DNA of 64,000 nt, from contig NZ_OZ245832.1 in the NCBI RefSeq assembly GCF_965228705.1, positions 3,162,001 through 3,226,000 on the forward strand, in the 5' to 3' direction. This DNA comes from Croceimicrobium sp965228705. GTDB taxonomy: Bacteria; Bacteroidota; Bacteroidia; Flavobacteriales; Schleiferiaceae. Of this stretch, positions 1 through 9,367 are shown one piece after another; the stretch's first letter is position 1; each line of letters opens with the position of its first letter. Below the pieces are notes generated by a model. The model saw nothing but the letters and a program-made list of their open reading frames with translations, did not search any database and was not told the DNA's origin. The position numbers and the translations under genes are program-made.

Positions 1-2
1 AG

Positions 3-3000
3 ATCCAAGCAGGTTCCTTTAAAGTGGTTGTGCATCACGGTCCCATGCCCACTTGTTGGAAGCCCTCTAATTTGGGTATGGATTGGGCGATGCACGATCG
101 GGCGGCATTAAGCTGGACCAGTGGAGGGGCCTCCAATTGGCAGATCAATTATGGCAGTCCGGGTTTTAGTGCGGGTTCCGGGACCTGGGTAAATGCCAAT
201 TCTAATCCATTTGTTTTAAGGGGACTAAATCCCAATACCCTCTATGAATATTATGTCCGGGATAGTTGCGGCTCTGGCGATGTAAGTTTATGGGAAGGTC
301 CCTTCCAATTTCGAACCATTTGTATTCCCACTGTAATTAGTGGTACTTATACTGAAGGATTTGAGTCAGCCACCTGGCTACAAGGTACCGGTGGTCAAAA
401 CGCCAATAATGTCATTGATTTCTGCTGGAAGCGGGATCCGGAAGCCCCCACTGGAGGCCTTGGCGGAGGTAGATTTGCCTGGGGAACTAGGCTTGGAGCT
501 ACCCCAACCGCAAATACCGGCCCGGGTGGAGCCTGGCTAGGCAGTAAATACATTTACGTGGAAGCTACCGGGGGACAGAATCAAGATGTAGCTACCATTA
601 CTTCACCCTTGATCGATGTAAGTGCATTAACTACACCCACTTTAGAGTTTTATTTCCACCGATATGGTTCTTCAGTCGGTAACCTGGAAGCCCAGGCTTG
701 GAGTCAATCTACTGGATGGCTAACAGTTTGGTCTAAGTCGGGTGCCCAGGATCAAAGCAGCAATATCGATCCCTGGATAAAGGAAAGTATTACCCTCAAT
801 GCCTTTGCTAACGATACCATCAAGATTCGTTTTCGGGCGGTGCGTTCCCTTCAGCCGGAAGGCGATATGGCCATTGATGAGGTAGTGATTAAGGAAGCCG
901 CCAATTGTCCGGATCCTTCGGCTTTAAGTCTGAATGGTCGCACGAACAGCAGCGTGACCTTGGCCTGGAACTCCGCCAATGCCAGCAATTGGCAAATTGA
1001 GTACGGTCCGAATGGCTTTAGTCAGGGTGCAGGAACCTTGCAAGTAGTTAATAGTAATCCAGTAATCATTAGTGGCCTGAACTCAGGCACGGTCTACGAT
1101 TTTTACATCCGATCATTATGCGGGGGAGGCGATACCTCAGGCTGGATCGGGCCTATTTCGGCCATGCCGTATTGTAATGCTTTGACGGCACCCTATTCTG
1201 AAAATTTTGATGGCGGAGGCTGGACCCCTGGCACCGGAACCTATAATGGTGGAGACGCCCTGGGACCTTGCTGGTGGCGTTATCCCAATCCGGGTACCAT
1301 GGCTAGTGACCCTTTGTTTTGGGGACTGCGCGCAACAGCGGGCTCTACTCCTAATACCGGACCTACTCAGGATCATACCGGGTCCAATTTTATGTACGTG
1401 GAATCTTCGGCTGGTTTCTTGGGGCAGGTAGCCTCTTTGGAATCACCCTTAATTGATATCAGTCCTTTAGTGAATCCTGAACTGCGATTTTTCTATCATA
1501 TGTTTGGGAATAGCATGGGAACTTTGCGCATCGAGGTTTTCCGGGCCAGCACTGGACAGTGGACTAATGGTGTTTGGTCGATTTCCGGTCAACAGCAGAG
1601 TAATGCGGTAGATCCCTATTTAGAGGCCATAGTTGATTTAAGTGCCTTTGCGGGAGATTCCGTAATCATTCGTTTTTCCGGCCTCAAGGGTAATGAGCGG
1701 CGCAGCGATATGGCCATTGATCTGGTGACCATAGACGAAGCACCACCCTGCCCGCAACCGAGTGGACTAACAAGTTCTAATTTAGGGCCTAATTCGGTGG
1801 ATCTTTCCTGGACCAGCGGTGGGGCCAGTCAATGGCAAATCATTTATGGGCCCAATGGATTTAGTCCAAGCAGTGGCCTGGGAACGATTGTTAATGCCGG
1901 TAGTAATCCCTTTACCTTGCTACTCACCAATAGTCAGGTATATGATATTTATGTCCGCGACAGCTGTGGTGCCGGAAATGTAAGTGCCTGGGTAGGGCCA
2001 ATTACGGTTACCATGCCTTGTGGACTGGCGGTAATTCCCTGGTTCGAGAATTTTGATGGCGGTGATTGGACAACCGGTCTACCTGGTTCCAATAATGGTA
2101 ATGCAATTAGTTCTTGCTGGTCGCGCCCCTCTGTTAGTAATCCCAATTTTGGTCCTTGGTCCGGAGGCACAGCATCTTCCAATACGGGTCCAAATGCGGA
2201 TGTTTCGGGCACAGGAAAATACCTTTATACCGAAGCCAGTGGTGCCAACGGTTCGGGTTCCATCACCAGTCCGCAAATTTATTTGAGCCCGGTAATTGCC
2301 AACCCCACCTTGAAATTCCACTATCACCTCTATGGCAGCGCTATTGACTCCCTCTATGTTGAAGTAAATAATGGCGGTGCTTGGACCTGGTTATGGGGTG
2401 TTCAAGGACAGCAGCAAAGTTCCAATGGTTCGCCCTGGACAGAGATTCAATATGGCTTGCAGAATTATTCGGGTGATACCGTGCAAATACGATTTACGGG
2501 AGTAAACAGTGGCTATACAGCCGATATGGCCATTGATGAGGTCTCGATTGAAGATGTGGCCTGTCCGCAGTCCAGTAATTTTGCCATCCAAGCGGTAGGA
2601 AGCAATTCGGTGGATTTATCTTGGTCCAGTGCCGGTTCTCCGGGCTTTATTATTGAATATGGTCCGGCCGGATTTAATTTGGGTTCAGGCACACAGGTTT
2701 TTACGACGGCTTCTCCTTTTACCTTAACCGGTTTGAGCCCGGCCACGGCCTATGATTTTTACCTCCGCGATAGTTGTGGTGCTACCAGTTATTCAGCTTG
2801 GCTGGGGCCGATTTCTGCCGCTACTTTATGCTTGGCTTATATGGCTCCTTATCTCGAAAATTTTGATGGGAGTTCCTGGGTTGTAGGAGTGCCCACCGCC
2901 AATAATCAAGGCAATCAAATTGATGTTTGCTGGACGCGGCCATCCGACAATAATCCCAATTTTGGTACTAATTCCGGGCCTACCGCTTCGGCCAATACCG

Positions 3001-5990
3001 GTCCGCTTGCGGATGTGAGTGGCAGTGGTAAATATTTGTACACCGAATTCTCCGGCCTAAGTGGTTATGGCGAAATCAGCTCGCCGGAAATCTTTATTCC
3101 AACAAGCATTGCCAATCCGGTTTTGCATTTCGACTACCACCTCTACGGATCCAATATTGATAGCCTGGTGGTATTTCTTGCAAAAGATGGCAGTATGCAG
3201 TGGATTGGCGGCATAGTAGGCGCTCAACAAAGCAATTCGGCCGATGCCTGGAAAACCCATGGAATTGAATTAGATGCCTGGTCGGGCGATACCGTACGCA
3301 TCATCTTCCGCGGTTATAGTCAAGGTTATATGGGGGACATTTCCATAGATGAGTTTAAGCTTTATGATGATCCCTGCCCTATGCCAGATAATTTTTCGGT
3401 AGGCACCATCACTAAAAATAGCATCAGCCTAAGCTGGACTAGTGGAGGGGCGAGTAATTGGCAAATTGAATACGGCCCAGCCGGATTTAGTCCCGGTACC
3501 GGTACCTTGATTTCCGTAAGTTCCAACCCCTACACCATTTCGGGTTTAAATGCCAGTAGCTACTATGAGTTTTACCTGCGTGACAGTTGCAATGCCAATG
3601 ATCAGAGTCTTTGGCTGGGACCACTTTTAGGTTCTACCTTATGTGATACTTTAATAGCTCCTTATTACGAAAGTTTCGACCTAGGCTTTGATCGCGGAAG
3701 CGGAGCTCAAAATACCGGAGCCAGCATTTCACCCTGTTGGAATCGCAATCGTGATACCCTTTTCTTTTGGGGTGGTGGCCAGGGCAATACGCCTTCCACC
3801 GGCACCGGGCCCACTGGCGACAAAACCAGTGGCAGCGGTAATTATGTATATACCGAGGCCAGTGCAGGAAGCGGAGGTGATACCGCTATTTTGGAAACCG
3901 GTTATATAGACCTCAGTGCTTTGACGCAACCGGAGTTGCGTTTCTGGTACCATATGTTCAGTCAGAACAGCCAAAACCTCTGGTTTCAATGGGAAATCTA
4001 TAGCGGAGGAAGCTGGATTATTCTGGGTAGCCTGGCGGGTGATCAAGGGAATTTGTGGCAGGAGCAGCGCTATGATTTATCGAGCTATCTCAACCAAACG
4101 GTACGTTTTCGATTTGTGGTATTAAAAGCCACAGGCGGCAGCATTTATCAATCGGATGTGGCTTTGGATGAATTGGTGGTGGATGAGAAAATGGCCTGTA
4201 ATCCTTACAGCATGCCTTTCCTCGAAAACTTTGATGGAGCAGCCTGGCAGGAGGGAACGGGTGGTTTAAACGATAATGATTTGATCGACCCTTGTTGGAA
4301 TCGATTAGCGACAAGTCAAATGCGTTGGGGAACCGGAATGGGAACAACAACTTCTGCTAATACCGGCCCCAGTTCAGATTTAAGTGGCAGCGGAAATTAC
4401 ATCTATACCGAAGCATCTCGGGGGGCAACCAGTGCCATGATTAGCAGCCCACCCATTATTGTGGATAGCCTAATAGCCGCTCCGCATATCTTTTACCATT
4501 ACCATATGTATGGGGCCACCATAGTGAATATGAAGGTGGCCATTGAAAGGTCTTCTGGAACCACGATTTTGCAAACCTATACCGGTCAACAGCAAAATAG
4601 TAGTACCGCAGCTTGGATTGCGGATTCTATTGATATCACTGCTTATAAGGGCGATACGATTACCCTGCAATTCATCGCCGAGGCTACCAGCTTTACAGGT
4701 GATATAGCCTTGGATGGCATTGAGGTACGCGATGCTATTTTACCTTGTCCGGATCCAACTTCTTTAAGCATTTCGGCCATTAACCAAACAGACTTTAGTC
4801 TTAGTTGGAGCTCTAGCAATGCGCCCAATAGTGGCATCTTAACTTATTATGATATCGCATCCGGACCTTCTACCATGCAGGTGATTACCGGTATCAATAG
4901 TCCTTATACCCTCACGGGGCTAAGCGCTAACCATAGCTATGCAATTAGTATTTACGACTCCTGTTCCGTAGGGCAGTTCAGCGGAAGCTTATATGATACG
5001 GTAAGTACTTTGCCTTGCGATACAGTTACTGCCCTTTTTAGTGCTAATGCTTCGTATTTAGGTTTGTCTCTGGATGGCAGTAGTTCCCTTAATGCAGATA
5101 CCTTGATTTGGGATTTTGGTGATGGTAATGGATCGGGTACAAACCCGGTGAACCACCATTATGCCAATGCTGGAATTTACAATGTGCAGCTAATTGCTTT
5201 GAACCATTGTGGGACCGGTGATACCTTGGTTCAATCGATTCGAATTTGCGATACGCTTAATCCGCAGATGACATTCACGGTTTATTCGGATAGTGTACTT
5301 TTTAATGCCAGCGGATCTATGGCTACTTCCTTCCATTGGGATTTTGGTGATGGGAGTACTGATACCAACCGACATAGCAATCATGTTTATGCTCAAAGTG
5401 GCACCTATACGGTACAATTAACCGTTTCCAATCTTTGTGGCGATTCGGTAAGTATAAGTCAAAATGTACAAGTTTGTGGTGCTCCTAAGGCGGATTGGAC
5501 TTATACGGTGATGTCACCAATAGGTAGTGGCTTGCGGATTCAATTTGATGCTTCGGCTTCGCGAAATGCCAGTAGCTATGATTGGGATTTTGGGGATGGT
5601 AATACGGGTACAGGTGTTAATCCCATTCATATTTACCAAACACCAGGACTTTTCTATATCGTAAAATTGAAGGTGACTAATGCCTGTGGAAATAGTCATG
5701 AATGGGCTTGGGCTCTATTTGCAATTGGAATGGAGGAACAGGATATAGAAAAGGCCCTGAAAGTATATCCTAATCCAGTGGAGGATGTTCTTAAGCTTGA
5801 GTGGGATGGAGAACTAATAGAGCTTCAGGCGCTCTATCTGCGGGATGCCAGCGGGCGAAACCTAAAGGAAATCCGACCGAAACAAAGTCCCATGGAATGG
5901 GATTTAAGCAATTTGCCAGCCGGAACCTATTATTTACAAATTCAGCATCGGGGAGGTGTTCACAGCCTACCCATAATTGTTAAGCCTTAA
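3..5990 (+). CDS. Giant secreted FN3/MAM-like/PKD repeat protein with T9SS sorting domain (5' end outside window)
   Basis: The reading frame is open to the left edge, and the first GTG (position 24) falls at the start of an FN3 module, so the true start lies outside the window. Residues counted from position 24: FN3 modules begin near 9, 294, 575, 846, 1117 and 1574. MAM-like jelly-roll modules begin near 98, 384, 665, 935, 1206 and 1391; they carry ENFDG near the start and a D(M/I)(A/S)(I/L)DE-type end. Three PKD domains (WDFGDGN/S) lie near 1665, 1742 and 1817. A type IX secretion C-terminal domain starting at VYPNP (about 1913) ends the protein. Nearly every module opens with a Cys. The architecture suggests a surface-anchored or released adhesin or glycan-binding protein. 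No catalytic domain is visible in the part present. A terminator follows. Confidence is high for class, low for ligand. Confidence 0.9.
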   Translation: MQAGSFKVVVHHGPMPTCWKPSNLGMDWAMHDRAALSWTSGGASNWQINYGSPGFSAGSGTWVNANSNPFVLRGLNPNTLYEYYVRDSCGSGDVSLWEGPFQFRTICIPTVISGTYTEGFESATWLQGTGGQNANNVIDFCWKRDPEAPTGGLGGGRFAWGTRLGATPTANTGPGGAWLGSKYIYVEATGGQNQDVATITSPLIDVSALTTPTLEFYFHRYGSSVGNLEAQAWSQSTGWLTVWSKSGAQDQSSNIDPWIKESITLNAFANDTIKIRFRAVRSLQPEGDMAIDEVVIKEAANCPDPSALSLNGRTNSSVTLAWNSANASNWQIEYGPNGFSQGAGTLQVVNSNPVIISGLNSGTVYDFYIRSLCGGGDTSGWIGPISAMPYCNALTAPYSENFDGGGWTPGTGTYNGGDALGPCWWRYPNPGTMASDPLFWGLRATAGSTPNTGPTQDHTGSNFMYVESSAGFLGQVASLESPLIDISPLVNPELRFFYHMFGNSMGTLRIEVFRASTGQWTNGVWSISGQQQSNAVDPYLEAIVDLSAFAGDSVIIRFSGLKGNERRSDMAIDLVTIDEAPPCPQPSGLTSSNLGPNSVDLSWTSGGASQWQIIYGPNGFSPSSGLGTIVNAGSNPFTLLLTNSQVYDIYVRDSCGAGNVSAWVGPITVTMPCGLAVIPWFENFDGGDWTTGLPGSNNGNAISSCWSRPSVSNPNFGPWSGGTASSNTGPNADVSGTGKYLYTEASGANGSGSITSPQIYLSPVIANPTLKFHYHLYGSAIDSLYVEVNNGGAWTWLWGVQGQQQSSNGSPWTEIQYGLQNYSGDTVQIRFTGVNSGYTADMAIDEVSIEDVACPQSSNFAIQAVGSNSVDLSWSSAGSPGFIIEYGPAGFNLGSGTQVFTTASPFTLTGLSPATAYDFYLRDSCGATSYSAWLGPISAATLCLAYMAPYLENFDGSSWVVGVPTANNQGNQIDVCWTRPSDNNPNFGTNSGPTASANTGPLADVSGSGKYLYTEFSGLSGYGEISSPEIFIPTSIANPVLHFDYHLYGSNIDSLVVFLAKDGSMQWIGGIVGAQQSNSADAWKTHGIELDAWSGDTVRIIFRGYSQGYMGDISIDEFKLYDDPCPMPDNFSVGTITKNSISLSWTSGGASNWQIEYGPAGFSPGTGTLISVSSNPYTISGLNASSYYEFYLRDSCNANDQSLWLGPLLGSTLCDTLIAPYYESFDLGFDRGSGAQNTGASISPCWNRNRDTLFFWGGGQGNTPSTGTGPTGDKTSGSGNYVYTEASAGSGGDTAILETGYIDLSALTQPELRFWYHMFSQNSQNLWFQWEIYSGGSWIILGSLAGDQGNLWQEQRYDLSSYLNQTVRFRFVVLKATGGSIYQSDVALDELVVDEKMACNPYSMPFLENFDGAAWQEGTGGLNDNDLIDPCWNRLATSQMRWGTGMGTTTSANTGPSSDLSGSGNYIYTEASRGATSAMISSPPIIVDSLIAAPHIFYHYHMYGATIVNMKVAIERSSGTTILQTYTGQQQNSSTAAWIADSIDITAYKGDTITLQFIAEATSFTGDIALDGIEVRDAILPCPDPTSLSISAINQTDFSLSWSSSNAPNSGILTYYDIASGPSTMQVITGINSPYTLTGLSANHSYAISIYDSCSVGQFSGSLYDTVSTLPCDTVTALFSANASYLGLSLDGSSSLNADTLIWDFGDGNGSGTNPVNHHYANAGIYNVQLIALNHCGTGDTLVQSIRICDTLNPQMTFTVYSDSVLFNASGSMATSFHWDFGDGSTDTNRHSNHVYAQSGTYTVQLTVSNLCGDSVSISQNVQVCGAPKADWTYTVMSPIGSGLRIQFDASASRNASSYDWDFGDGNTGTGVNPIHIYQTPGLFYIVKLKVTNACGNSHEWAWALFAIGMEEQDIEKALKVYPNPVEDVLKLEWDGELIELQALYLRDASGRNLKEIRPKQSPMEWDLSNLPAGTYYLQIQHRGGVHSLPIIVKP

Positions 5991-5994
5991 AAGC

Positions 5995-6027
5995 AAAAGC
6001 CCCTTCCGAAATCCGGAAGGGGCTTTT
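5995..6027. terminator. Bidirectional rho-independent terminator
   Basis: A perfect 14-bp inverted repeat (5995-6008 with 6014-6027) has a 5-nt loop and A/T tracts on both flanks. It lies between the converging adhesin gene and the NTF2-like gene and can serve both strands. Confidence 0.9.
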
Positions 6028-6050
6028 AGCATTAATCAACGGGAAGAGTC

Positions 6051-6536
6051 TTAAACAAAGCTCCAGAAGATTTTTTCAATCTTCCAGCCATTGCCAACTT
6101 TAACTAGGGTAATCATTTCTTTCCAGCGCTGGCCTTCCGGTCCGGTTACCAGCTCTACAGTTGCATATTTTTCGTTTACCTCGGTAACGGTAATTACATT
6201 ATTCTGACTATCAGGGGCAATTACTTCCTGGCCACTCATTAAGGTGCGGAGGTCGTCGATAGTTTGTACTTCGGTTAAAGAACCGTCACGATTTAAACCC
6301 TGATTGGTAAAATTGTCGCTGAGCACTTTGCGCATTTCTTCAAAATCGCGCTCGTTGAAGTTCTCGATATAGGTTTGCACCGCAAATTGAGGACTGTTTT
6401 TGGGCTCCCCTTCTTCGGGTAGCTCAATTATGTAAATAGGTAATTGGATTTGTTGTTCGGTTGGATTACCGCCCACATTGGCTGAAGCAGGCATAATAGT
6501 CCCTGCCATCAGCAAAGCACAAAATAGTGATTTCAT
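6051..6536 (-). CDS. Secreted NTF2-like (SnoaL/DUF4878-type) protein
   Basis: The 161-aa protein has an N-terminal signal peptide (about residues 1-19, ending ASA-N). A single compact domain follows, of the cone-shaped NTF2/SnoaL type: a predicted helix containing FAVQTYIENFNERDFEEMRKVL, then beta strands ending in VGNGWKIEKIFWSFV, which resembles the end of putative lumazine-binding or DUF4878 proteins. No catalytic residues can be assigned. It is probably periplasmic, and its ligand is unknown. It is a single gene with a degenerate TAnnTTTG-like element (TACATTCG on the minus strand) about 25 nt upstream, and it converges on the shared terminator at 5995-6027. Confidence 0.6.
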   Translation of the reverse strand: MKSLFCALLMAGTIMPASANVGGNPTEQQIQLPIYIIELPEEGEPKNSPQFAVQTYIENFNERDFEEMRKVLSDNFTNQGLNRDGSLTEVQTIDDLRTLMSGQEVIAPDSQNNVITVTEVNEKYATVELVTGPEGQRWKEMITLVKVGNGWKIEKIFWSFV

Positions 6537-6666
6537 GATGTTTATGTTTTAGTTTCGTGCTACGAATGTAGAGGCTTAGCCTTTTAGGCTCTGTTAAGGA
6601 ATTCCTAAAGACCTGCGAATGGAGGGAGAGGGTAGACGAATGGGGGAAATAGGACTTTGGAAGAAT

Positions 6667-6852
6667 TTAATCTTCGATCTTGCAGGAATCTGCGGGGCAG
6701 GCTTTTTTGGCAAAGCCTCTGGAAGTAAAATAGATAGCTGGTATCAGCAACCACCATTGCTCATCATACCAGGCACTTCCTAAAAGAGAAATTCCGAGCC
6801 CTAAGTTTAGGACTCGGATTAAAATTCGATAGAAATTAGGACTAAGCTTCAC
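6667..6852 (-). CDS. Small DUF2892-like inner-membrane protein
   Basis: The 61-aa protein is mainly one or two hydrophobic segments (NFYRILIRVLNLGLGISLLG and WWLLIPAIYFTSRGF) and ends in a short Cys-containing tail (CPADSC). This layout fits the YgaP C-terminal or DUF2892 type of membrane protein that accompanies rhodaneses. It overlaps the rhodanese gene upstream by 11 bases, so the two are translationally coupled. Role (inference): membrane partner in sulfane-sulfur handling, with the two tail cysteines as possible sulfur acceptors. Confidence 0.55.
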   Translation of the reverse strand: MKLSPNFYRILIRVLNLGLGISLLGSAWYDEQWWLLIPAIYFTSRGFAKKACPADSCKIED

Positions 6853-7129
6853 GTAAACTCATAAAGTAGTTCACATTCAACCAGCTGCCACCATTCAGGC
6901 AGTCGATGCCATTACCACGCAGGAAACTTTCGGCCATACCACTGCGGTTACCACTGGCGCAAACCAAAATTAAAGGAGCTTCCAGCGCACGTAATTCATC
7001 TAATTTACTGTTGATCTGATCCAGAGGTATGTTAAGGGATCCCGCAACATGACCGCCCGAAAATTCAAGGTGGCTGCGTACATCCACCACGCTACCCTTG
7101 CCTTGGGCAATTAATTCTTGTGCATTCAT
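6842..7129 (-). CDS. Single-domain rhodanese (sulfurtransferase)
   Basis: The 95-aa protein is one complete rhodanese domain. VDVRSHLEFSGGHVAGSLNI matches the conserved first half, and CASGNRS is the active-site loop with the persulfide-forming Cys and the downstream Arg. No signal peptide is visible, so it is probably cytoplasmic. Its start overlaps the end of the DUF6132-like gene by 4 bases, and its end overlaps the small membrane gene, making a tight three-gene operon. In known families such rhodaneses shuttle sulfane sulfur or detoxify cyanide or sulfide; the substrate cannot be read from sequence. Confidence 0.85.
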   Translation of the reverse strand: MNAQELIAQGKGSVVDVRSHLEFSGGHVAGSLNIPLDQINSKLDELRALEAPLILVCASGNRSGMAESFLRGNGIDCLNGGSWLNVNYFMSLREA

Positions 7130-7341
7130 TTTTTCAACTTTTTAAGGTGATCATCGATCATGCTTAATAAAAGGCCACCCATTAATGCACCGTATAAACT
7201 CGAGTTGGTAGGATCACCCGTAATGGTACAACCATCTTGGCAACCTACCTGATCATAATAAATATAACCAGCGGCTAATCCGAGCACTGCTCCCAGTAGA
7301 GTAAAGCGGAAGCGAAGAGTGAGACTTTTCAGCTTTTTCAT
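7126..7341 (-). CDS. DUF6132-like small membrane protein
   Basis: I choose the ATG at 7341 (71 aa). The longer frame, to 7422, adds 27 polar residues with no family character. The protein has a transmembrane helix (FTLLGAVLGLAAGYIYY), a loop with two Cys (VGCQDGCTITGDP) and a second hydrophobic stretch (SLYGALMGGLLLSM). This matches the DUF6132 family, commonly seen beside rhodaneses in Bacteroidota. It is the first gene of the DUF6132-rhodanese-DUF2892 operon. The paired cysteines suggest a redox or sulfur-carrier role, which is inference. Confidence 0.6.
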   Translation of the reverse strand: MKKLKSLTLRFRFTLLGAVLGLAAGYIYYDQVGCQDGCTITGDPTNSSLYGALMGGLLLSMIDDHLKKLKK

Positions 7342-7467
7342 GACGGGGCAAAATTGCACATTTCCAGTGGAATGGATGTGTGACATAGGTTCTCTAGAAA
7401 ATCTTAGAATGTCTAAATCCAAGTGCAGGGCTTTGACGTATATCTCTTTTACCTGACAACATGAAAC

Positions 7468-9345
7468 ATGAACTACTCACTCAAACCTTTGCGGATAAAT
7501 CTGCAATGGAGGGCTATTCTTGGCTTTTTGCTTGTAAAAAGTTTACTAATTACCGGGCTGGCTATTTTCTATCAATTCAGTCAAAAGAAGAATCTTTATC
7601 AGAATTTAGTCCATGACCTGGAAATCGGTCAACAGAAGTTTAGTGATCATCGAAAACTTTTATCCTATCTGGCACAAAATTCAAATCGTGCAGCTTTAAT
7701 AAGCTGGGCGGAACCCCTTTTATCGCCTCCGGATATTCAGCTGCCAAATCCTCTGGGGGAGCTCCAGGAACCGATTCGAAAAGTAAAAGCGAATATTCAT
7801 ACCTATCAGGAAGCTTTTGCGAAGGAAATAAGCCCTACGCAGGAAATACAAGCTTTAAATCAAAAGGCCATCTCTCTAGAGGCTGATTTAGCAAATTTAC
7901 ATGCCGAGCTTAAGCAGGCGCAAATGAGCTTTGAAAAAACCAATGGACTCTGGGTTTGGATATTGTTAGGCTTGCTTTTTACAGCGGCAGTGGTATCCAG
8001 TCTGATGTTGAGTTTCTTTTTTAGTGCTGGTATTCGCAAAGTATCGAAAAACCTAAGAGCTTATGTGGCTTCAGGCTTTAAGCCAGATGCGATCCAATAT
8101 GAAAAGTCTTCCATACCGGAATTACAAAGTTTAAACCGGGATGTTTGGCGCATGCAGCGCACCCTCGAAGAAAAGTTAAATGAGGAGTTTCAATCAAAAC
8201 AAAAGGCTCTGGATTTAGCGCAGCAAAAAGCGCGCACCTTGTCGGGACTAAGCCATGAAATTCGGACTCCTTTGAATGGGATTAATGGTATGATCCACCT
8301 GATGCGCTCAACGCCATTGAATGCAGATCAGGAGGAAATGCTTGATATCGCCGAACATTCTTCGGATCATCTTCTGGATCTGATTAATATGATTTTAGAT
8401 TATTCCAAGTTGGAGGCCGGAAAGATCAAGTTAAACAGGAGCTCTTATCATTTACACGATGAATTAAACAAGCTCCTGGAAATGTTTCGTTTTCGGGTAA
8501 GGGAAAAAAGCATCCGCATGAAATTTGATTTTCCGGAAGAGTATCAGGATAAATGGATTCTTTGTGATGGCCTTCGATTGCAACAGGTCTTGATTAACCT
8601 TTTGGGCAATGCCGTAAAGTTTACCGATGAGGGCTATATCAAATTAAAAGTGGAGTTTCTCAACCTTAAGGGTCCCGATCCTTTGATCTATTTTGAAGTT
8701 CGAGATACGGGTATCGGAATGAATCATGAACAATTGGATCGACTTTTTCAGGATTTTGAGCAGGTACATAGTGAGTCGGTCCAAAAGTCGGGCGGAACAG
8801 GCTTGGGCTTAGTGATATCCAAATCTCTGGTGGATCTTATGGGAGGCGAATTGCATGTGGAGAGCAAAGAAGATTTGGGTTCTCGCTTTTACTTTAGTTT
8901 TCCCCTGAAGGAAACCATGGCGGTAGAGCGGGAAAAACCGCAGTGGAATCAGGTTAAACTGGAGGAGGAAGGCATTTGGATACTTCTGGCAGAGGATAAT
9001 CAGATTAATCAGCGAGTAGCGGAAACCATGCTTCAGAAAATGGGCTATCAAGTGATTACCGTGAACAATGGAGTCGAAGCCCTGGAAGCCTATCAAAATA
9101 CGGATGTGGAATTGATCTTTATGGATATTGAGATGCCCGAGATGAATGGTTTTGAAGCGGCAGAAATGATTATGCAGACAGAGAAGTTCCAGCGTCGTCC
9201 GGTTCCCATTGTGGCATTAACAGCCAATATGCGAGATGAGATTCAAAATCAAATGGAAGGAACGGCAATCCAGGACGTAATTACCAAGCCATTTAGACCA
9301 TCAGAAATTAAAACAAAATTGGAGCTCTTGCTTAAGGACTTGTAA
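7468..9345 (+). CDS. Hybrid sensor histidine kinase with receiver domain
   Basis: The 625-aa protein has TM helices near residues 17-36 and 162-187. They bracket a roughly 125-residue extracytoplasmic region, largely helical, without a recognised sensor fold. A HAMP-like linker and coiled coil (about 190-255) lead to the HisKA domain with phospho-acceptor H263 (SHEIRTPLNG). The HATPase_c domain shows N (NLLGNAVKFTDEG), G1 (DTGIGM) and G2 (GGTGLGL) boxes. The C-terminal receiver has phospho-acceptor D553 (FMDIEMPEMNG) and ends ITKPF. There is no HPt domain or DNA-binding output, so it must signal through another protein. The sugar-dehydrogenase lipoprotein starts 22 bases downstream, so co-transcription is likely. 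Confidence 0.92.
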   Translation: MNYSLKPLRINLQWRAILGFLLVKSLLITGLAIFYQFSQKKNLYQNLVHDLEIGQQKFSDHRKLLSYLAQNSNRAALISWAEPLLSPPDIQLPNPLGELQEPIRKVKANIHTYQEAFAKEISPTQEIQALNQKAISLEADLANLHAELKQAQMSFEKTNGLWVWILLGLLFTAAVVSSLMLSFFFSAGIRKVSKNLRAYVASGFKPDAIQYEKSSIPELQSLNRDVWRMQRTLEEKLNEEFQSKQKALDLAQQKARTLSGLSHEIRTPLNGINGMIHLMRSTPLNADQEEMLDIAEHSSDHLLDLINMILDYSKLEAGKIKLNRSSYHLHDELNKLLEMFRFRVREKSIRMKFDFPEEYQDKWILCDGLRLQQVLINLLGNAVKFTDEGYIKLKVEFLNLKGPDPLIYFEVRDTGIGMNHEQLDRLFQDFEQVHSESVQKSGGTGLGLVISKSLVDLMGGELHVESKEDLGSRFYFSFPLKETMAVEREKPQWNQVKLEEEGIWILLAEDNQINQRVAETMLQKMGYQVITVNNGVEALEAYQNTDVELIFMDIEMPEMNGFEAAEMIMQTEKFQRRPVPIVALTANMRDEIQNQMEGTAIQDVITKPFRPSEIKTKLELLLKDL

Positions 9346-9367
9346 CTTGCGAGCCAAAATTACAGCG

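Noticed and set aside
24..26. GTG at position 24 as the start of the large repeat protein
   Set aside because: It lies at the start of an FN3 module with no signal peptide, and the frame is open to the window edge.
1137..2591. Several long antisense ORFs inside the adhesin gene
   Set aside because: They arise from the repeated codon pattern of the sense gene and show no signal or domain character.
3..5990. CRISPR or tandem-repeat array in the adhesin region
   Set aside because: Repeats are protein-domain sized and diverged, with no short identical repeat and spacer pattern.
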